A stretch of 53,925 nt of DNA from CF-118 sp035689345 (lineage in GTDB: Bacteria > Chloroflexota > Dormibacteria > Dormibacterales > Dormibacteraceae): positions 1 to 53,925 of the forward strand of contig DASSLR010000021.1 in assembly GCA_035689345.1 (NCBI GenBank). Direction: 5' to 3'. The position numbers and the translations under genes are program-made. The notes beneath the pieces were generated by a model. That model was not told the origin of the DNA. It saw only the letters and a program-made list of their open reading frames with translations, and did no database searches. Below are positions 32,715-41,653 of the stretch, one piece after another. The number at the start of each line of letters is the position of its first letter. Position 1 is the stretch's first letter.

Positions 32715-33164
32715 CTACCACACGTACGCGAGCACTTCGCCGCCGAGGCCCTGGCGCAGCGCCTGGCGCCCGCTCATGACCCCTTCGCTGGTGCTGAGAA
32801 TGGCGATCCCAAGTCCGCCGAGGACTCGCGGGATCTCCGTCTTGCGCGCGTAGACGCGCAGGCCGGGGCGGCTGATCCTCTTCATGCCCGAGATGACGCG
32901 CGTGCGGTCCGGGCGGGTCTTGAAGATGATACGCATCGTCTGCGTGGCGCCGTCGGCCTCGACCTCGTAGCCGGCGACGTAGCCCTCTTCCTTCAAGACG
33001 CGGGCGATCTCGAGCTTCAGTCGCGATGCGGGCACCTTCACCTCGGGGTGGCGCGCGCCGCTCGCGTTGCGGACGCGAGTGAGCATGTCGGCGATGGGGT
33101 CGCTGACGACGCCCATGCGTGACCTGCGCGGAGCCTTGGCCGGTGTCTTGACCGCCGTTGCCAT
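32715..33164 (-). CDS. rpsH: 30S ribosomal protein S8
   Basis: The protein has 149 residues. SDPIADMLTRVRNA and the C-terminal STSEGVMSGRQALRQGLGGEVLAYVW are diagnostic. ATG 33164 overlaps the rpsN stop by one base and adds about 15 basic residues before the normal start; an internal ATG at 33119 would give standard length. Confidence 0.96.
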   Translation of the reverse strand: MATAVKTPAKAPRRSRMGVVSDPIADMLTRVRNASGARHPEVKVPASRLKLEIARVLKEEGYVAGYEVEADGATQTMRIIFKTRPDRTRVISGMKRISRPGLRVYARKTEIPRVLGGLGIAILSTSEGVMSGRQALRQGLGGEVLAYVW

Positions 33165-33349
33165 CACCAGCTCGACTTCGTCACGCCGGGGATGCGTCCC
33201 TCGGCGGCCAGTGTGCGGAAGCAGATGCGGCACATGCCGAACTTGCGCAGGTACGCGCGCGACCGGCCGCAGATGCGGCAGCGGTTGTGGAACCGCACCT
33301 TGAACTTGGGTGCTCGCTTCCAGCGCTCGAGTGAAGACTTTTTCGCCAA
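33164..33349 (-). CDS. rpsN: 30S ribosomal protein S14, zinc type
   Basis: The protein has 61 residues: CRICGRSRAYLRKFGMCRICFR carries the two C-x2-C zinc pairs, and GRIPGVTKSSW ends the protein. The short zinc form is typical of Gram-positive and related phyla. It follows rplE by 11 bases. Confidence 0.97.
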   Translation of the reverse strand: MAKKSSLERWKRAPKFKVRFHNRCRICGRSRAYLRKFGMCRICFRTLAAEGRIPGVTKSSW

Positions 33350-33360
33350 CCTTCTATCCC

Positions 33361-33980
<620 letters not shown>

Positions 33981-33984
<4 letters not shown>

Positions 33985-34367
33985 TGGTTCTCCGTCTTGC
34001 GCACGCGCTCGTAGGGCTCGCCGCAGTGCCGGCAGACCACAGCCCGAGCGCCCGACTCCAGCACCGTGTGCTTGACCCGTGTGGGCCGGCCGCAGGAGGG
34101 GCAGACGAGCATGACGTTCGAGTAGTCGAGCGGCGCCTCGAAGTCGACGACACCGCCCTGGGCCACGCTCACGCCACCGCGCGACTGGCCCGCCTTGGTG
34201 TGGCGCTTCATCAGGTTGACGCCCTTGACGACGATGCGGTGCTTTTCGGGAATCGTGCGCAGCACCTCTCCCTGCTTGCCCTTGTCCTTGCCCGCGACCA
34301 CGATCACCGGATCGCCGGGTGCAAGGTCGAGCCAGCGGCGCTTGGGTTCGGGTTTGTTGCGAAGCAT
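33981..34367 (-). CDS. rplX: 50S ribosomal protein L24
   Basis: The protein has 128 residues. The KOW motif is DPVIVVAGKDKGKQGEVLRTI, then VVKGVNLMKRHTK. The C-terminal part VCPSCGRPTRV and VVCRHCGEPYE carries two C-x2-C pairs that look like a zinc ribbon. It starts 5 bases after rplN. Confidence 0.96.
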
Positions 34368-34372
34368 CGGGA

Positions 34373-34741
34373 CTACAGGACCTCCGGGGCCAGGGAAATG
34401 ATCTTCATGAAGTTGCGCTCGCGCAGCTCGCGGGCCACCGGGCCGAAGATACGGGTGCCGCGCGGGTTGTTGGCCTGGGCCAGCAGCACCGCGGCGTTCT
34501 CGTCGAAGCGGATCAGCGAACCGTCGGGCCGCTTGTACTCCTTATTGACGCGGACGACCACCGCTTTGACGACCTCGCCTTTCTTGACCTGGCCGCCCGG
34601 CTGTGCCGATTTGACCGTGGCGGTGATGATGTCGCCGACGTAGGCGTAGCGGCGGTAGTGGCCCCCGGCCACGCGGATGCACAGGAGCTCCTTCGCTCCT
34701 GAGTTGTCCGCGACCTTCAGCCGGGTCTCTTGCTGGACCAT
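34373..34741 (-). CDS. rplN: 50S ribosomal protein L14
   Basis: The protein has 122 residues, exactly the usual length: MVQQETRLKVADNSGAKELL, GDIITATVKSAQPGGQVKKG and GTRIFGPVARELRERNFMKI are diagnostic. It lies 4 bases after rpsQ with a clean fit and no extensions. Confidence 0.98.
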   Translation of the reverse strand: MVQQETRLKVADNSGAKELLCIRVAGGHYRRYAYVGDIITATVKSAQPGGQVKKGEVVKAVVVRVNKEYKRPDGSLIRFDENAAVLLAQANNPRGTRIFGPVARELRERNFMKIISLAPEVL

Positions 34742-34745
34742 CGAT

Positions 34746-35036
34746 CTACTTCGCCTTCTCCACGATTTCGAGGACGCGCCAGCGCTTCTCCTTGGAGATA
34801 GGTCGCGTCTCAGTGATGCGCACGAGGTCGCCCACGCCGCACTCGTTCTTCTCGTCGTGGACCTTGAACCGCGTGCGCTGCTGGAGCGTCTTCTTGTACA
34901 GGCGGTGCGCGCGCGACGTGCCCACCTGGACGATGACCGTCTTGTTCATCTTGTCCGCGATCACGGTGCCCAGGCGGACCTTGCGCTGGCCTCGCTGCTC
35001 CGTCGTCGCCACCTGGGTCTCGGCTTGCGCCGTCAT
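34746..35036 (-). CDS. rpsQ: 30S ribosomal protein S17
   Basis: The protein has 96 residues. GTVIADKMNKTVIVQVGTSRAHRLYKK and CGVGDLVRITETRPISKEKRWRV identify S17. About 18 Gln/Thr/Glu-rich residues precede the normal start. ATG 35036 overlaps rpmC (ATGA). Confidence 0.97.
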   Translation of the reverse strand: MTAQAETQVATTEQRGQRKVRLGTVIADKMNKTVIVQVGTSRAHRLYKKTLQQRTRFKVHDEKNECGVGDLVRITETRPISKEKRWRVLEIVEKAK

Positions 35037-35434
35037 GACTTCTCCTCTTTGGACTTGCGGCCGCGCTTGGGCTTCGCGGGTTCTGCTTCGGCCACCGCGG
35101 CTTCAGCCACGGGCTCGGCGGCCTCCGCCTCGACCGTTTCCGCCTCGGCCTCGGGCTCTTCCTCGTCCACGAACTCGGCCTTCTTCGGCTTCTTCTTGAC
35201 CGGAGCGGCCTCGAGCTCTTCCGGCGCTTCGGTCACGACCTCGATGCCGAGCTCGCGTTCGCTGAGCACGGTCATGATCCGCGCGATGTCGTGGCGGACC
35301 TTTGCGATCTGGCTCGAGTTCTCGAGCTGCCCGACGGCGTGCTTGAACCGGAGCTCGTACAGCTCCCGGCGCGCGACGCGCAGGCGGCCGTTCAGCTCGT
35401 CTTCCTCGAGCACCCTCAGCTCGCCGACTTTCAT
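35033..35434 (-). CDS. rpmC: 50S ribosomal protein L29 with a long acidic tail
   Basis: The protein has 133 residues, twice the usual size. Residues 1 to about 62 are L29 (LYELRFKHAVGQLENSSQIA is typical). The rest is low complexity: Glu/Ala/Val-rich and strongly acidic, ending with the basic KPKRGRKSKEEKS. L29 lies at the peptide exit tunnel, so a tail could extend into the cytoplasm near nascent chains (inference). The frame is unbroken and overlaps both neighbours by 4 bases, so the tail is not an annotation artefact. Confidence 0.95.
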   Translation of the reverse strand: MKVGELRVLEEDELNGRLRVARRELYELRFKHAVGQLENSSQIAKVRHDIARIMTVLSERELGIEVVTEAPEELEAAPVKKKPKKAEFVDEEEPEAEAETVEAEAAEPVAEAAVAEAEPAKPKRGRKSKEEKS

Positions 35435-35856
35435 CGCCCGCCTCCCACGCTCTCAGAGCTGACGAAGCGCGTCTTGATCGGCAGCTTCGAGGCGGCCAGC
35501 TTCATGGCCTCCTTGGCGACCTGGGGCGTCACGCCGCCCATCTCGAACAGGACGCGGCCGGGCTTGACCACGGCCACCCAGCCCTCGGGGTTGCCCTTGC
35601 CGGAGCCCATGCGGGTCTCGGCCGGCTTCTTGGTGATCGACTTGTCCGGGAAGACTCGGATCCAGATCTGGCCGCCGCGCTTGACGTGCCTGGTCATGGC
35701 CCGCCGCGCCGCCTCGATCTGGCGGTTGCTCATCCAGCACGCTTCCATCGCCTGCAGGCCGTAGTCGCCGAAGGCGACGGTGGCGCCGCGCGTGGCGATG
35801 CCCTGGCGCCGCCCGCGGTGCATCTTGCGGTACTTGAGCCGCTTCGGCATCAACAT
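35431..35856 (-). CDS. rplP: 50S ribosomal protein L16
   Basis: The protein has 141 residues. MPKRLKYRKMHRGRRQGIATRG and RVFPDKSITKKPAETRMGSGKGNPE are diagnostic. ATG 35856 overlaps the rpsC stop by one base; the third codon is also ATG (35850) and matches the usual family start. Confidence 0.97.
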   Translation of the reverse strand: MLMPKRLKYRKMHRGRRQGIATRGATVAFGDYGLQAMEACWMSNRQIEAARRAMTRHVKRGGQIWIRVFPDKSITKKPAETRMGSGKGNPEGWVAVVKPGRVLFEMGGVTPQVAKEAMKLAASKLPIKTRFVSSESVGGGR

Positions 35857-36821
35857 CAGGACTTCTTCCTCGGCGTCGTGCTCTTCTTGGCCGCAGGAGC
35901 CTTCTTCTCAGCGGCCTCGGCCTTGGGTTTGGCGGTTGACGCCTTGGCACGCGGCGCCGTCTTGGGTTTGTCGGCGGCCGTCGCCGTCTTCGGCCGAGCG
36001 GTCGTGGTGCGAGCTCGCCGCGGCGCCGGCGCCTCGAGCGGCATCTCCGCGGGCGGCGGGGTGACCGGCTCGACCAGCTCGGTGCTCGGCGGCACGAGCA
36101 GATCCGCCGCCGGCGCCACGGGCGCCTCGGGCTGAGGAGCGATGGCCTCGCCGATGGGCGCGCCGTCGGCGATCGCCAGGCGGCGCTGCTGCGGCGAGAT
36201 CTGGTCCTTGTAGATCCAGCACTTCACGCCGATAGCGCCGAACGTGGTCTTGGCGGTGGCGCGGCCGAAGTCGATGTCCGCGCGCAGCGTGTGCAGAGGC
36301 ACACGGCCCTCGCGGTCCCACTCGCGGCGCGCCATCTCGGCGCCGCGCAGGCGCCCTCCGCAGTAGACACGGACGCCCTTGGCGCCCGAACGCATCGTGC
36401 GCAGGATGGCCTGCTTCATCGCGCGCTTGTAGCTGATGCGGCGCTCGATCTGGGAGGCGATGTTCTCGGCCACGAGCTGCGCGTCGAGCTCCGGCTGCTT
36501 GATCTCCTGGATGGAGATGCGCACGCGGTTGCCGAAGCGCTTCTCGAGGTCCTCGCGCAGCTGGTCGACCGACGATCCGCCCTTGCCGATGACGATGCCG
36601 GGCTTGGCGGTGTGGATGGTGACCGTCAGCTGGGCATTGGAGGAGCGCTCCGTCTCGATCTTCGCGATGCCGGCGTTGCGCAGGCGCGCGAGGATCGTGC
36701 GCCGCATCTCGAGGTCCTCGTGCAGCATCTTCGTGTAGTCCTTGGGGTTGGCGAACCAGTTCGCCTCCCACGGACGGAAGACGCCGAGCCGGAATGCGTT
36801 CGGGTGGACCTTATGCCCCAA
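35856..36821 (-). CDS. rpsC: 30S ribosomal protein S3 with a long low-complexity tail
   Basis: The protein has 321 residues against about 220 usually. MGHKVHPNAFRLGVFRPWEANWF, the KH-domain GIVIGKGG and GAKGVRVYCGGRLRGAEMARREW identify S3. From about residue 215 the chain is Pro/Ala-rich, then becomes Lys/Ala/Thr-rich and ends KKSTTPRKKS. The tail is in frame and followed by rplP with a 1-base overlap, so it is real. S3 lines the mRNA entry tunnel. Confidence 0.96.
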   Translation of the reverse strand: MGHKVHPNAFRLGVFRPWEANWFANPKDYTKMLHEDLEMRRTILARLRNAGIAKIETERSSNAQLTVTIHTAKPGIVIGKGGSSVDQLREDLEKRFGNRVRISIQEIKQPELDAQLVAENIASQIERRISYKRAMKQAILRTMRSGAKGVRVYCGGRLRGAEMARREWDREGRVPLHTLRADIDFGRATAKTTFGAIGVKCWIYKDQISPQQRRLAIADGAPIGEAIAPQPEAPVAPAADLLVPPSTELVEPVTPPPAEMPLEAPAPRRARTTTARPKTATAADKPKTAPRAKASTAKPKAEAAEKKAPAAKKSTTPRKKS

Positions 36822-36825
36822 CTCT

Positions 36826-37182
36826 TTACTTCTCTCCCTTCGGGCGGTCCTCGACGACCGCCGTGATGTGGCAGGTGCGGTGGAAGAACTCGTGCGCCAT
36901 GCTGCGGCTGACGGGCCGGCGGCGCCGGTAGGTGGGGCCCTCGTCGATCAGTAGCTGCTTGAGCACGAGGTCCTCGCGGTTCAGGTTGAAGTTGTGCTCG
37001 GCATTCGCGGCCGCGGACTTGATGGCCTTGGCCACGTCGCGGGCGGCGTGCTTCGGCGAGAACTCCAGGTACGCGAGCGCATCGGTCACCTTCATGCCCG
37101 TGACCGAGTCCGCGACCAGCCTCGCCTTACGAGGCGCGCGCCGGACGAACCTCTGAACCGCGGAGACTTCCATCGTTGCCAA
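36826..37182 (-). CDS. rplV: 50S ribosomal protein L22
   Basis: The protein has 118 residues: VQRFVRRAPRKARLVADSVTG, EHNFNLNREDLVLKQLLIDEGPT and RRPVSRSMAHEFFHRTCHITAVVEDRPK identify L22. TTG 37182 (next to the rpsS stop) or ATG 37173 are both possible starts. Confidence 0.96.
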   Translation of the reverse strand: MATMEVSAVQRFVRRAPRKARLVADSVTGMKVTDALAYLEFSPKHAARDVAKAIKSAAANAEHNFNLNREDLVLKQLLIDEGPTYRRRRPVSRSMAHEFFHRTCHITAVVEDRPKGEK

Positions 37183-37183
37183 C

Positions 37184-37474
37184 CTACGGAGCCTTCACTG
37201 CGGTGGTCTTCTCGGTGTGCGTGCCGTGGCCGCGGAAGTGCCGCGTCGGCGCGAACTCGCCGAGCCGGTGGCCGACCATGTTCTCGCTGATGAACACCGG
37301 GACGTGCTTGCGCCCGTCGTGCACCGCGATGGTGTGCCCGACCATGTCGGGATAGATGACCGACGCACGCGCCCAAGTGCGGATCACCTTCTTGTCGCGG
37401 GTCTGGTTCATCTTGTCGATCTTGTCTTTGAGCGAGGCGTTGATGAACGGACCCTTCTTCGATGAGCGTGACAT
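37184..37474 (-). CDS. rpsS: 30S ribosomal protein S19
   Basis: The protein has 96 residues: MSRSSKKGPFINASLKDKI and GRKHVPVFISENMVGHRLGEFAPTRHFRGHG are diagnostic. ATG 37474 follows directly on the rplB stop (TAAATG) with no gap. Confidence 0.97.
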   Translation of the reverse strand: MSRSSKKGPFINASLKDKIDKMNQTRDKKVIRTWARASVIYPDMVGHTIAVHDGRKHVPVFISENMVGHRLGEFAPTRHFRGHGTHTEKTTAVKAP

Positions 37475-38317
37475 TTACTTGCTTCGTCCCTTCTTTTCGC
37501 GGCGGCGGATGATGAGCTTGTTGGAAGCCTTCTTGGGCTTGCGCGTGCGGTAACCGAGCGCAGGCGCACCCCACGGTGTCTTGGGGTTGCCACCGGTGCC
37601 GGTCTTGCCTTCACCGCCACCATGGGGATGGTCGCGGGGGTTCATCGTCGAACCGCGCACTGTCGGCCGCACGCCCAGCCATCGGCTGCGGCCTGCCTTC
37701 CCGCCCGACTCGTTCTCGTGCTCGATGTTACCGACCTGGCCGATGGTGGCCTGGCAGTTCACGTGCACGCGGCGCAGCTCGCCGGACGGCATGCGGATCA
37801 CGGCGTAGTCGCCTTCCTTGGCGAGCAGCTGCGCGGAGGTGCCCGCGCTGCGCACGAGCTGGCCGCCCCGGCCCAACGTCAGCTCGATGTTATGAACGGT
37901 CGAACCGACCGGGATGCGGTTCAGCGGGATGGCGTTGCCGATGCGCACAGGCGCCTCCGGTCCGCTCTCAATGGGGTCGCCGACCTTCAGGCCAAGCGGC
38001 GCCAGGATGTAGCGCTTCTCGCCGTCCTTGTAGTGGATGAGCGCGATGCGCGCGCTCCGGTTCGGGTCGTATTCGATGGTCGCGACCTTGCCGGGCACGC
38101 CGTGCTTGTCGCGCTTGAAATCGATCTTGCGGTAGAGCTTGCGGTAGCCACCACCCTGGTGGCGAGTGGTGATGCGGCCCTGGTTGTTCCTGCCCGCGTG
38201 CGTCTGCATGGACTCGACCAGCGTCTTCTCGGGCTTCTCGGCCGTGACCTCGTCGAAGCCTGAGATCGACATGAATCGCCGTCCGGGAGTGGTGGGCTTG
38301 AACTTTCTAATCGGCAT
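37475..38317 (-). CDS. rplB: 50S ribosomal protein L2
   Basis: The protein has 280 residues. GRNNQGRITTRHQGGGYRKLYR, IPVGSTVHNIELTLGRGGQLVRSAG and the peptidyl-transferase-proximal RGSTMNPRDHPHGGGEGKTG identify L2. ATG 38317 overlaps the rplW stop by one base (TGATG). Confidence 0.98.
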   Translation of the reverse strand: MPIRKFKPTTPGRRFMSISGFDEVTAEKPEKTLVESMQTHAGRNNQGRITTRHQGGGYRKLYRKIDFKRDKHGVPGKVATIEYDPNRSARIALIHYKDGEKRYILAPLGLKVGDPIESGPEAPVRIGNAIPLNRIPVGSTVHNIELTLGRGGQLVRSAGTSAQLLAKEGDYAVIRMPSGELRRVHVNCQATIGQVGNIEHENESGGKAGRSRWLGVRPTVRGSTMNPRDHPHGGGEGKTGTGGNPKTPWGAPALGYRTRKPKKASNKLIIRRREKKGRSK

Positions 38318-38631
38318 CAGACAGACCCAAACAAGCCTTCTATCTTCTGGCCGGCGCCGAGGGTGACGATGGCCTTCTTCCAGTCGGGCGTGCTGCCGAC
38401 CGTGCCGAGCCGGCGATACGCGCGCCGCTTCTTGCCGCGCATGTTGACGGTGTTTACGGTGCGCACCTTGATGCCCTGCGTCTCGTACTGCTCTTCCAGA
38501 GCGTTCTTGATGTCGGTCTTCGACGCACCCGCGGCGACGCGGAACGTGTACCGGCCTTGCGTGTAGAGCAGGTACGTGCGCTCGGTGATGAGCGGACCGA
38601 TCACGATCTCGGACGCGGCTCGCGTCGTCAC
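38317..38631 (-). CDS. rplW: 50S ribosomal protein L23
   Basis: The protein has 104 residues: GPLITERTYLLYTQGRYTFRV, ALEEQYETQGIKVRTVNTVN and the KKRRAYRRLGTVGSTPDWKKAIVTL block identify L23, docking site for trigger factor and SRP. GTG 38631 overlaps rplD (GTGA). Confidence 0.96.
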   Translation of the reverse strand: MTTRAASEIVIGPLITERTYLLYTQGRYTFRVAAGASKTDIKNALEEQYETQGIKVRTVNTVNMRGKKRRAYRRLGTVGSTPDWKKAIVTLGAGQKIEGLFGSV

Positions 38632-39437
38632 TGGGCCACCTCGGTCTCTTCCTGCTCGTCGTGCTCGTGCGTTTCGTCGCCCGTGCGCGAGCGCTTGCGG
38701 AAGTTCTCGACGAGCAGCTCGATGCTGTCCTTGGCCAGCAGCAGGTACGTGTACGTGAACAGGTCGCGCACGTTCATGTTGCGGGCCAGGACGATCTTGG
38801 CCTGGGCCAGGTTCTCGAAGCTGCGGCTGACCACCAGGTTGGGCGCCGGCAGCACCACGAGCGTCGTGTCGTCGAAGCCGATCGTGTCGAGCAGGCCGGC
38901 GGCTTCCGCCGTGCGCGGCTCCTCGAAGCCGAAGGACTCGATGACCCTGACCTGGCCGTCGATGGCCTTCTGGCTGAGCGCCGAGCGAAGGGCCAGGCGC
39001 CGCATCTGCTTGGGCATGCGCTGGCTGAAGTCGCGAGGCTTCGGACCGAAGACCTTGCCGCCTCCCTTCATGCTCGGCTCACGCGTGGATCCGTGGCGCG
39101 CCCGACCGGTGCCCTTCTGGCGGTACGGCTTGGCGCCTCCGCCCGAAACGGTGGCGCGCGTCTTGGTCGACGCGTTGCCCTGGCGCGCGTTCGCCATCTG
39201 GCGCACGTACGCCTGATGCATCACCGATACGTTCGGGCGCTCGGCGAAGATGACCTTGGGCAGCATGACCTCGCCCTGCGGCTCGCCGGCGGCGTCGAAG
39301 TACGGCACCTGCAGCGGGTTCCGCTCCTTCTTCTCGGCCGCCCTGGCGGCCTTCTTGCGCGGAGCCCGAGGCTTCGGTGCGTCGGCGGTCTCGGCCGTCG
39401 CTTCGGGGGTCTCGGTCGTCTCTTCTTCGTCGGCCAC
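38628..39437 (-). CDS. rplD: 50S ribosomal protein L4 with charged extensions
   Basis: The protein has 269 residues. The first 40 or so are acidic then Lys/Arg/Ala-rich, before the normal start VPYFDAAGEPQGEVMLP. The core has RQGNASTKTRATVSGGGAKP, RQKGTGRARHGSTREPSMKGGGKVFGPKPR and FSQRMPKQMRRLALRSALS. The C-terminus adds an acidic ETHEHDEQEETEVAQ tail. GTG 39437 shares one base with the rplC stop (TAGTG), which sets the start; reading further upstream would only shadow rplC. Confidence 0.95.
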   Translation of the reverse strand: MADEEETTETPEATAETADAPKPRAPRKKAARAAEKKERNPLQVPYFDAAGEPQGEVMLPKVIFAERPNVSVMHQAYVRQMANARQGNASTKTRATVSGGGAKPYRQKGTGRARHGSTREPSMKGGGKVFGPKPRDFSQRMPKQMRRLALRSALSQKAIDGQVRVIESFGFEEPRTAEAAGLLDTIGFDDTTLVVLPAPNLVVSRSFENLAQAKIVLARNMNVRDLFTYTYLLLAKDSIELLVENFRKRSRTGDETHEHDEQEETEVAQ

Positions 39438-40102
39438 TAGACCTTCCTCGTGTTGGGCTTGCCGGCAGGGCCCTTGGCGACCTTGACGGGCTTGGTGGAC
39501 TGGCGAACCAACACCAGCGCGCCCTTGGCGCCGGGCACTCCGCCCTTGAGCAGAAGCAGGTTGCGCTCGGCGTCGACCCTCACGACCTTGTAGGCCCGGG
39601 CGGTGACGCGCTCGTTGCCCATCTGGCCTGACATGCGCACGCCTTTGAAGACGCGGGCGGCGTCGGTGGCGCCGATGGCGCCCGGCTGGCGCACGTTCAT
39701 GGAGCCGTGACTCTCGGGGCCGCGGCTGAACTTGTGCCTCTTGATCAGGCCCTGAAAGCCCTTGCCTTTGGACGTGCTGGTGACGTCCACCTGCTCGCCC
39801 GCGGCGAAGATCTCGGCCTTCAGCTCCTGTCCCTGCTCGAGACCGTTGTAGTTGCGGATCTCGACGACGTGACGGTGGGGGTCGAGCTCGGCCTTCTTGA
39901 AGACGCCGAGCTGCGCCCGGGTCAGGCGCTTTTCGCCCACCGGCTCGAACGCGATGCGGGCGGCCTCGTAGCCGTCCCGCTCCTTCGTCCGCAGGCCGAG
40001 CACCCGGCACGGGCCGGCCTCCAGCACCGTCACCGCGGTGGTGGTGCCGTCGGCGTTGAAGAGCTGGGTCATGCCCAGCTTCCTGGCCAGCAGTCCTTTC
40101 AT
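39437..40102 (-). CDS. rplC: 50S ribosomal protein L3
   Basis: The protein has 221 residues. MKGLLARKLGMTQLFNADG and the block DVTSTSKGKGFQGLIKRHKF, then RGPESHGSMNVRQPGAIGATDAARVFKG, identify L3. ATG 40102 overlaps the rpsJ stop by one base. Confidence 0.98.
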   Translation of the reverse strand: MKGLLARKLGMTQLFNADGTTTAVTVLEAGPCRVLGLRTKERDGYEAARIAFEPVGEKRLTRAQLGVFKKAELDPHRHVVEIRNYNGLEQGQELKAEIFAAGEQVDVTSTSKGKGFQGLIKRHKFSRGPESHGSMNVRQPGAIGATDAARVFKGVRMSGQMGNERVTARAYKVVRVDAERNLLLLKGGVPGAKGALVLVRQSTKPVKVAKGPAGKPNTRKV

Positions 40103-40407
40103 CAGCTCTTGATCTCGATGCTCACGCCCGCCGGCAGGGTGAGCCGTTGCAGCGCGTCGACGACGCGGGGGTTGAAATCCAGGATGTCGACGACCCGCTT
40201 GTGGGTGCGCATCTCGAACTGCTCGCGCGAGTCCTTGTCGATGAACGGGCTTCTGATGACGGTCAGCTTGCTGATCTCGGTCGGCAGGGGAATCGGGCCG
40301 GCGGTGCGCGCGTTGGCGCGGCGGGCGGTGTCGATGATCTTGTCCGCCGCCTGGTCCAGGACCCGATGGTCGTAGGCCTTCAACCGGATCCGAATCTTCT
40401 GCGCCAC
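40102..40407 (-). CDS. rpsJ: 30S ribosomal protein S10
   Basis: The protein has 101 residues: IRIRLKAYDHRVLDQAADKI, GPIPLPTEISKLTVIRSPFIDKDSREQFEMRTHKRVVDI identify S10/NusE, which also serves in transcription antitermination. GTG 40407 lies 28 bases after tuf. Confidence 0.98.
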   Translation of the reverse strand: MAQKIRIRLKAYDHRVLDQAADKIIDTARRANARTAGPIPLPTEISKLTVIRSPFIDKDSREQFEMRTHKRVVDILDFNPRVVDALQRLTLPAGVSIEIKS

Positions 40408-40435
40408 CGCCTAATCCCTCTTCCTTATTCCTGGC

Positions 40436-41623
40436 TTACTTGACGACCTCGGTCGCCACGCCGGAGCCGACCGTCTTGCCGCCCTCGCGTATGGCGAAGC
40501 GGAGGCCGGGCTCGATGGCGATCGGCTCGCCGAGGGTGATCTCCATGACGACGTTGTCGCCGGGCATGGTCATCTCGACGCCCTCGGGCAGCTTGACCTC
40601 GCCCGTGACGTCGGTGGTCCGCATGTAGAACTGCGGGCGGTACCCGGTCAGGAACGGCGTGTGGCGGCCGCCCTCTTCCTTGGTGAGGACGTACACCTGC
40701 GCCTTGAACTGCGTGTGCGGCTTGATCGAGCCGGGCTTGCAGAGCACCTGGCCGCGCACCACGTCCTCGCGCTTGATGCCGCGCAGCAGCGCGCCGACGT
40801 TGTCGCCGGCCTGGGCCTCGTCCATGTCCTTGTGGAACATCTCGATGCCGGTCACGACGGTCTTCGAGCTCTGCGGGTGGATGCCCACGATCTCGACTTC
40901 CTCGTTCTTCTTGAGCTTGCCGCGCTCGACACGACCGGTGGTCACGGTGCCCCGACCTTCGATCGTGAACACGTCCTCGATCGGCATCAGGAACGGCTGG
41001 TCGATGGCGCGGGTCGGCTCGGGGATGTACGTGTCGACCGCGTCCATCAGCTCGTTGATCTTCGGCGACCACTCGGGGTCGCCCTCGAGCGCCTTCAGGG
41101 CCGAGATGCGGACGATCGGGATGTCGTCACCCGGGAAGTCGTACTTGTTGAGGAGCTCGCGCAGGTCCAGCTCGACCAGCTCGATGAACTCCTTGTCGTC
41201 GACCATGTCGCACTTGTTGAGCGCGACCACCAGGGACGGCACGTTGACCTGGCGGGCCAGGATGATGTGCTCTCGGGTCTGCGGCATGGCGCCGTCGGTC
41301 GCGGCCACGACGAGGATCGCGCCGTCCATCTGGGCGGCGCCGGTGATCATGTTCTTGATGTAGTCCTGGTGGCCGGGGCAGTCGACGTGCGCGTAGTGGC
41401 GCTTCTCCGTCTCGTACTCGACGTGCGTGATCGAGATGGTGATGCCGCGAGCCTTCTCCTCGGGCGCCTTGTCGATGCGGTCGAAGGGCGTGAACTCAGC
41501 GAGACCCTTCTCCGCGAGCACCTTCGTGATGGCAGCCGTCAACGTCGTCTTGCCATGGTCGATGTGACCGATGGTGCCGATGTTGAGATGCGGCTTGGTC
41601 CTTTCGAACTTCTTCTTCGCCAC
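40436..41623 (-). CDS. tuf: Elongation factor Tu
   Basis: The protein has 395 residues. G1 GHIDHGKTT, switch I KARGITISITHVEYE, DCPGHQDYIKNM and NKCDMVDD are all present, and domains 2-3 are complete up to VATEVVK. It delivers aminoacyl-tRNA to the ribosome. GTG 41623 has AGGAGG 5 bases upstream, in the 30-base gap after fusA. Confidence 0.98.
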   Translation of the reverse strand: MAKKKFERTKPHLNIGTIGHIDHGKTTLTAAITKVLAEKGLAEFTPFDRIDKAPEEKARGITISITHVEYETEKRHYAHVDCPGHQDYIKNMITGAAQMDGAILVVAATDGAMPQTREHIILARQVNVPSLVVALNKCDMVDDKEFIELVELDLRELLNKYDFPGDDIPIVRISALKALEGDPEWSPKINELMDAVDTYIPEPTRAIDQPFLMPIEDVFTIEGRGTVTTGRVERGKLKKNEEVEIVGIHPQSSKTVVTGIEMFHKDMDEAQAGDNVGALLRGIKREDVVRGQVLCKPGSIKPHTQFKAQVYVLTKEEGGRHTPFLTGYRPQFYMRTTDVTGEVKLPEGVEMTMPGDNVVMEITLGEPIAIEPGLRFAIREGGKTVGSGVATEVVK

Positions 41624-41653
41624 TGCTTCCTCCTACTACTAACCCCGTTTCCT

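Noticed and set aside
39438..40010. In-frame upstream extension of rplD across rplC
   Set aside because: Low-complexity Arg/Gly shadow of rplC; the TAGTG junction marks the real start.
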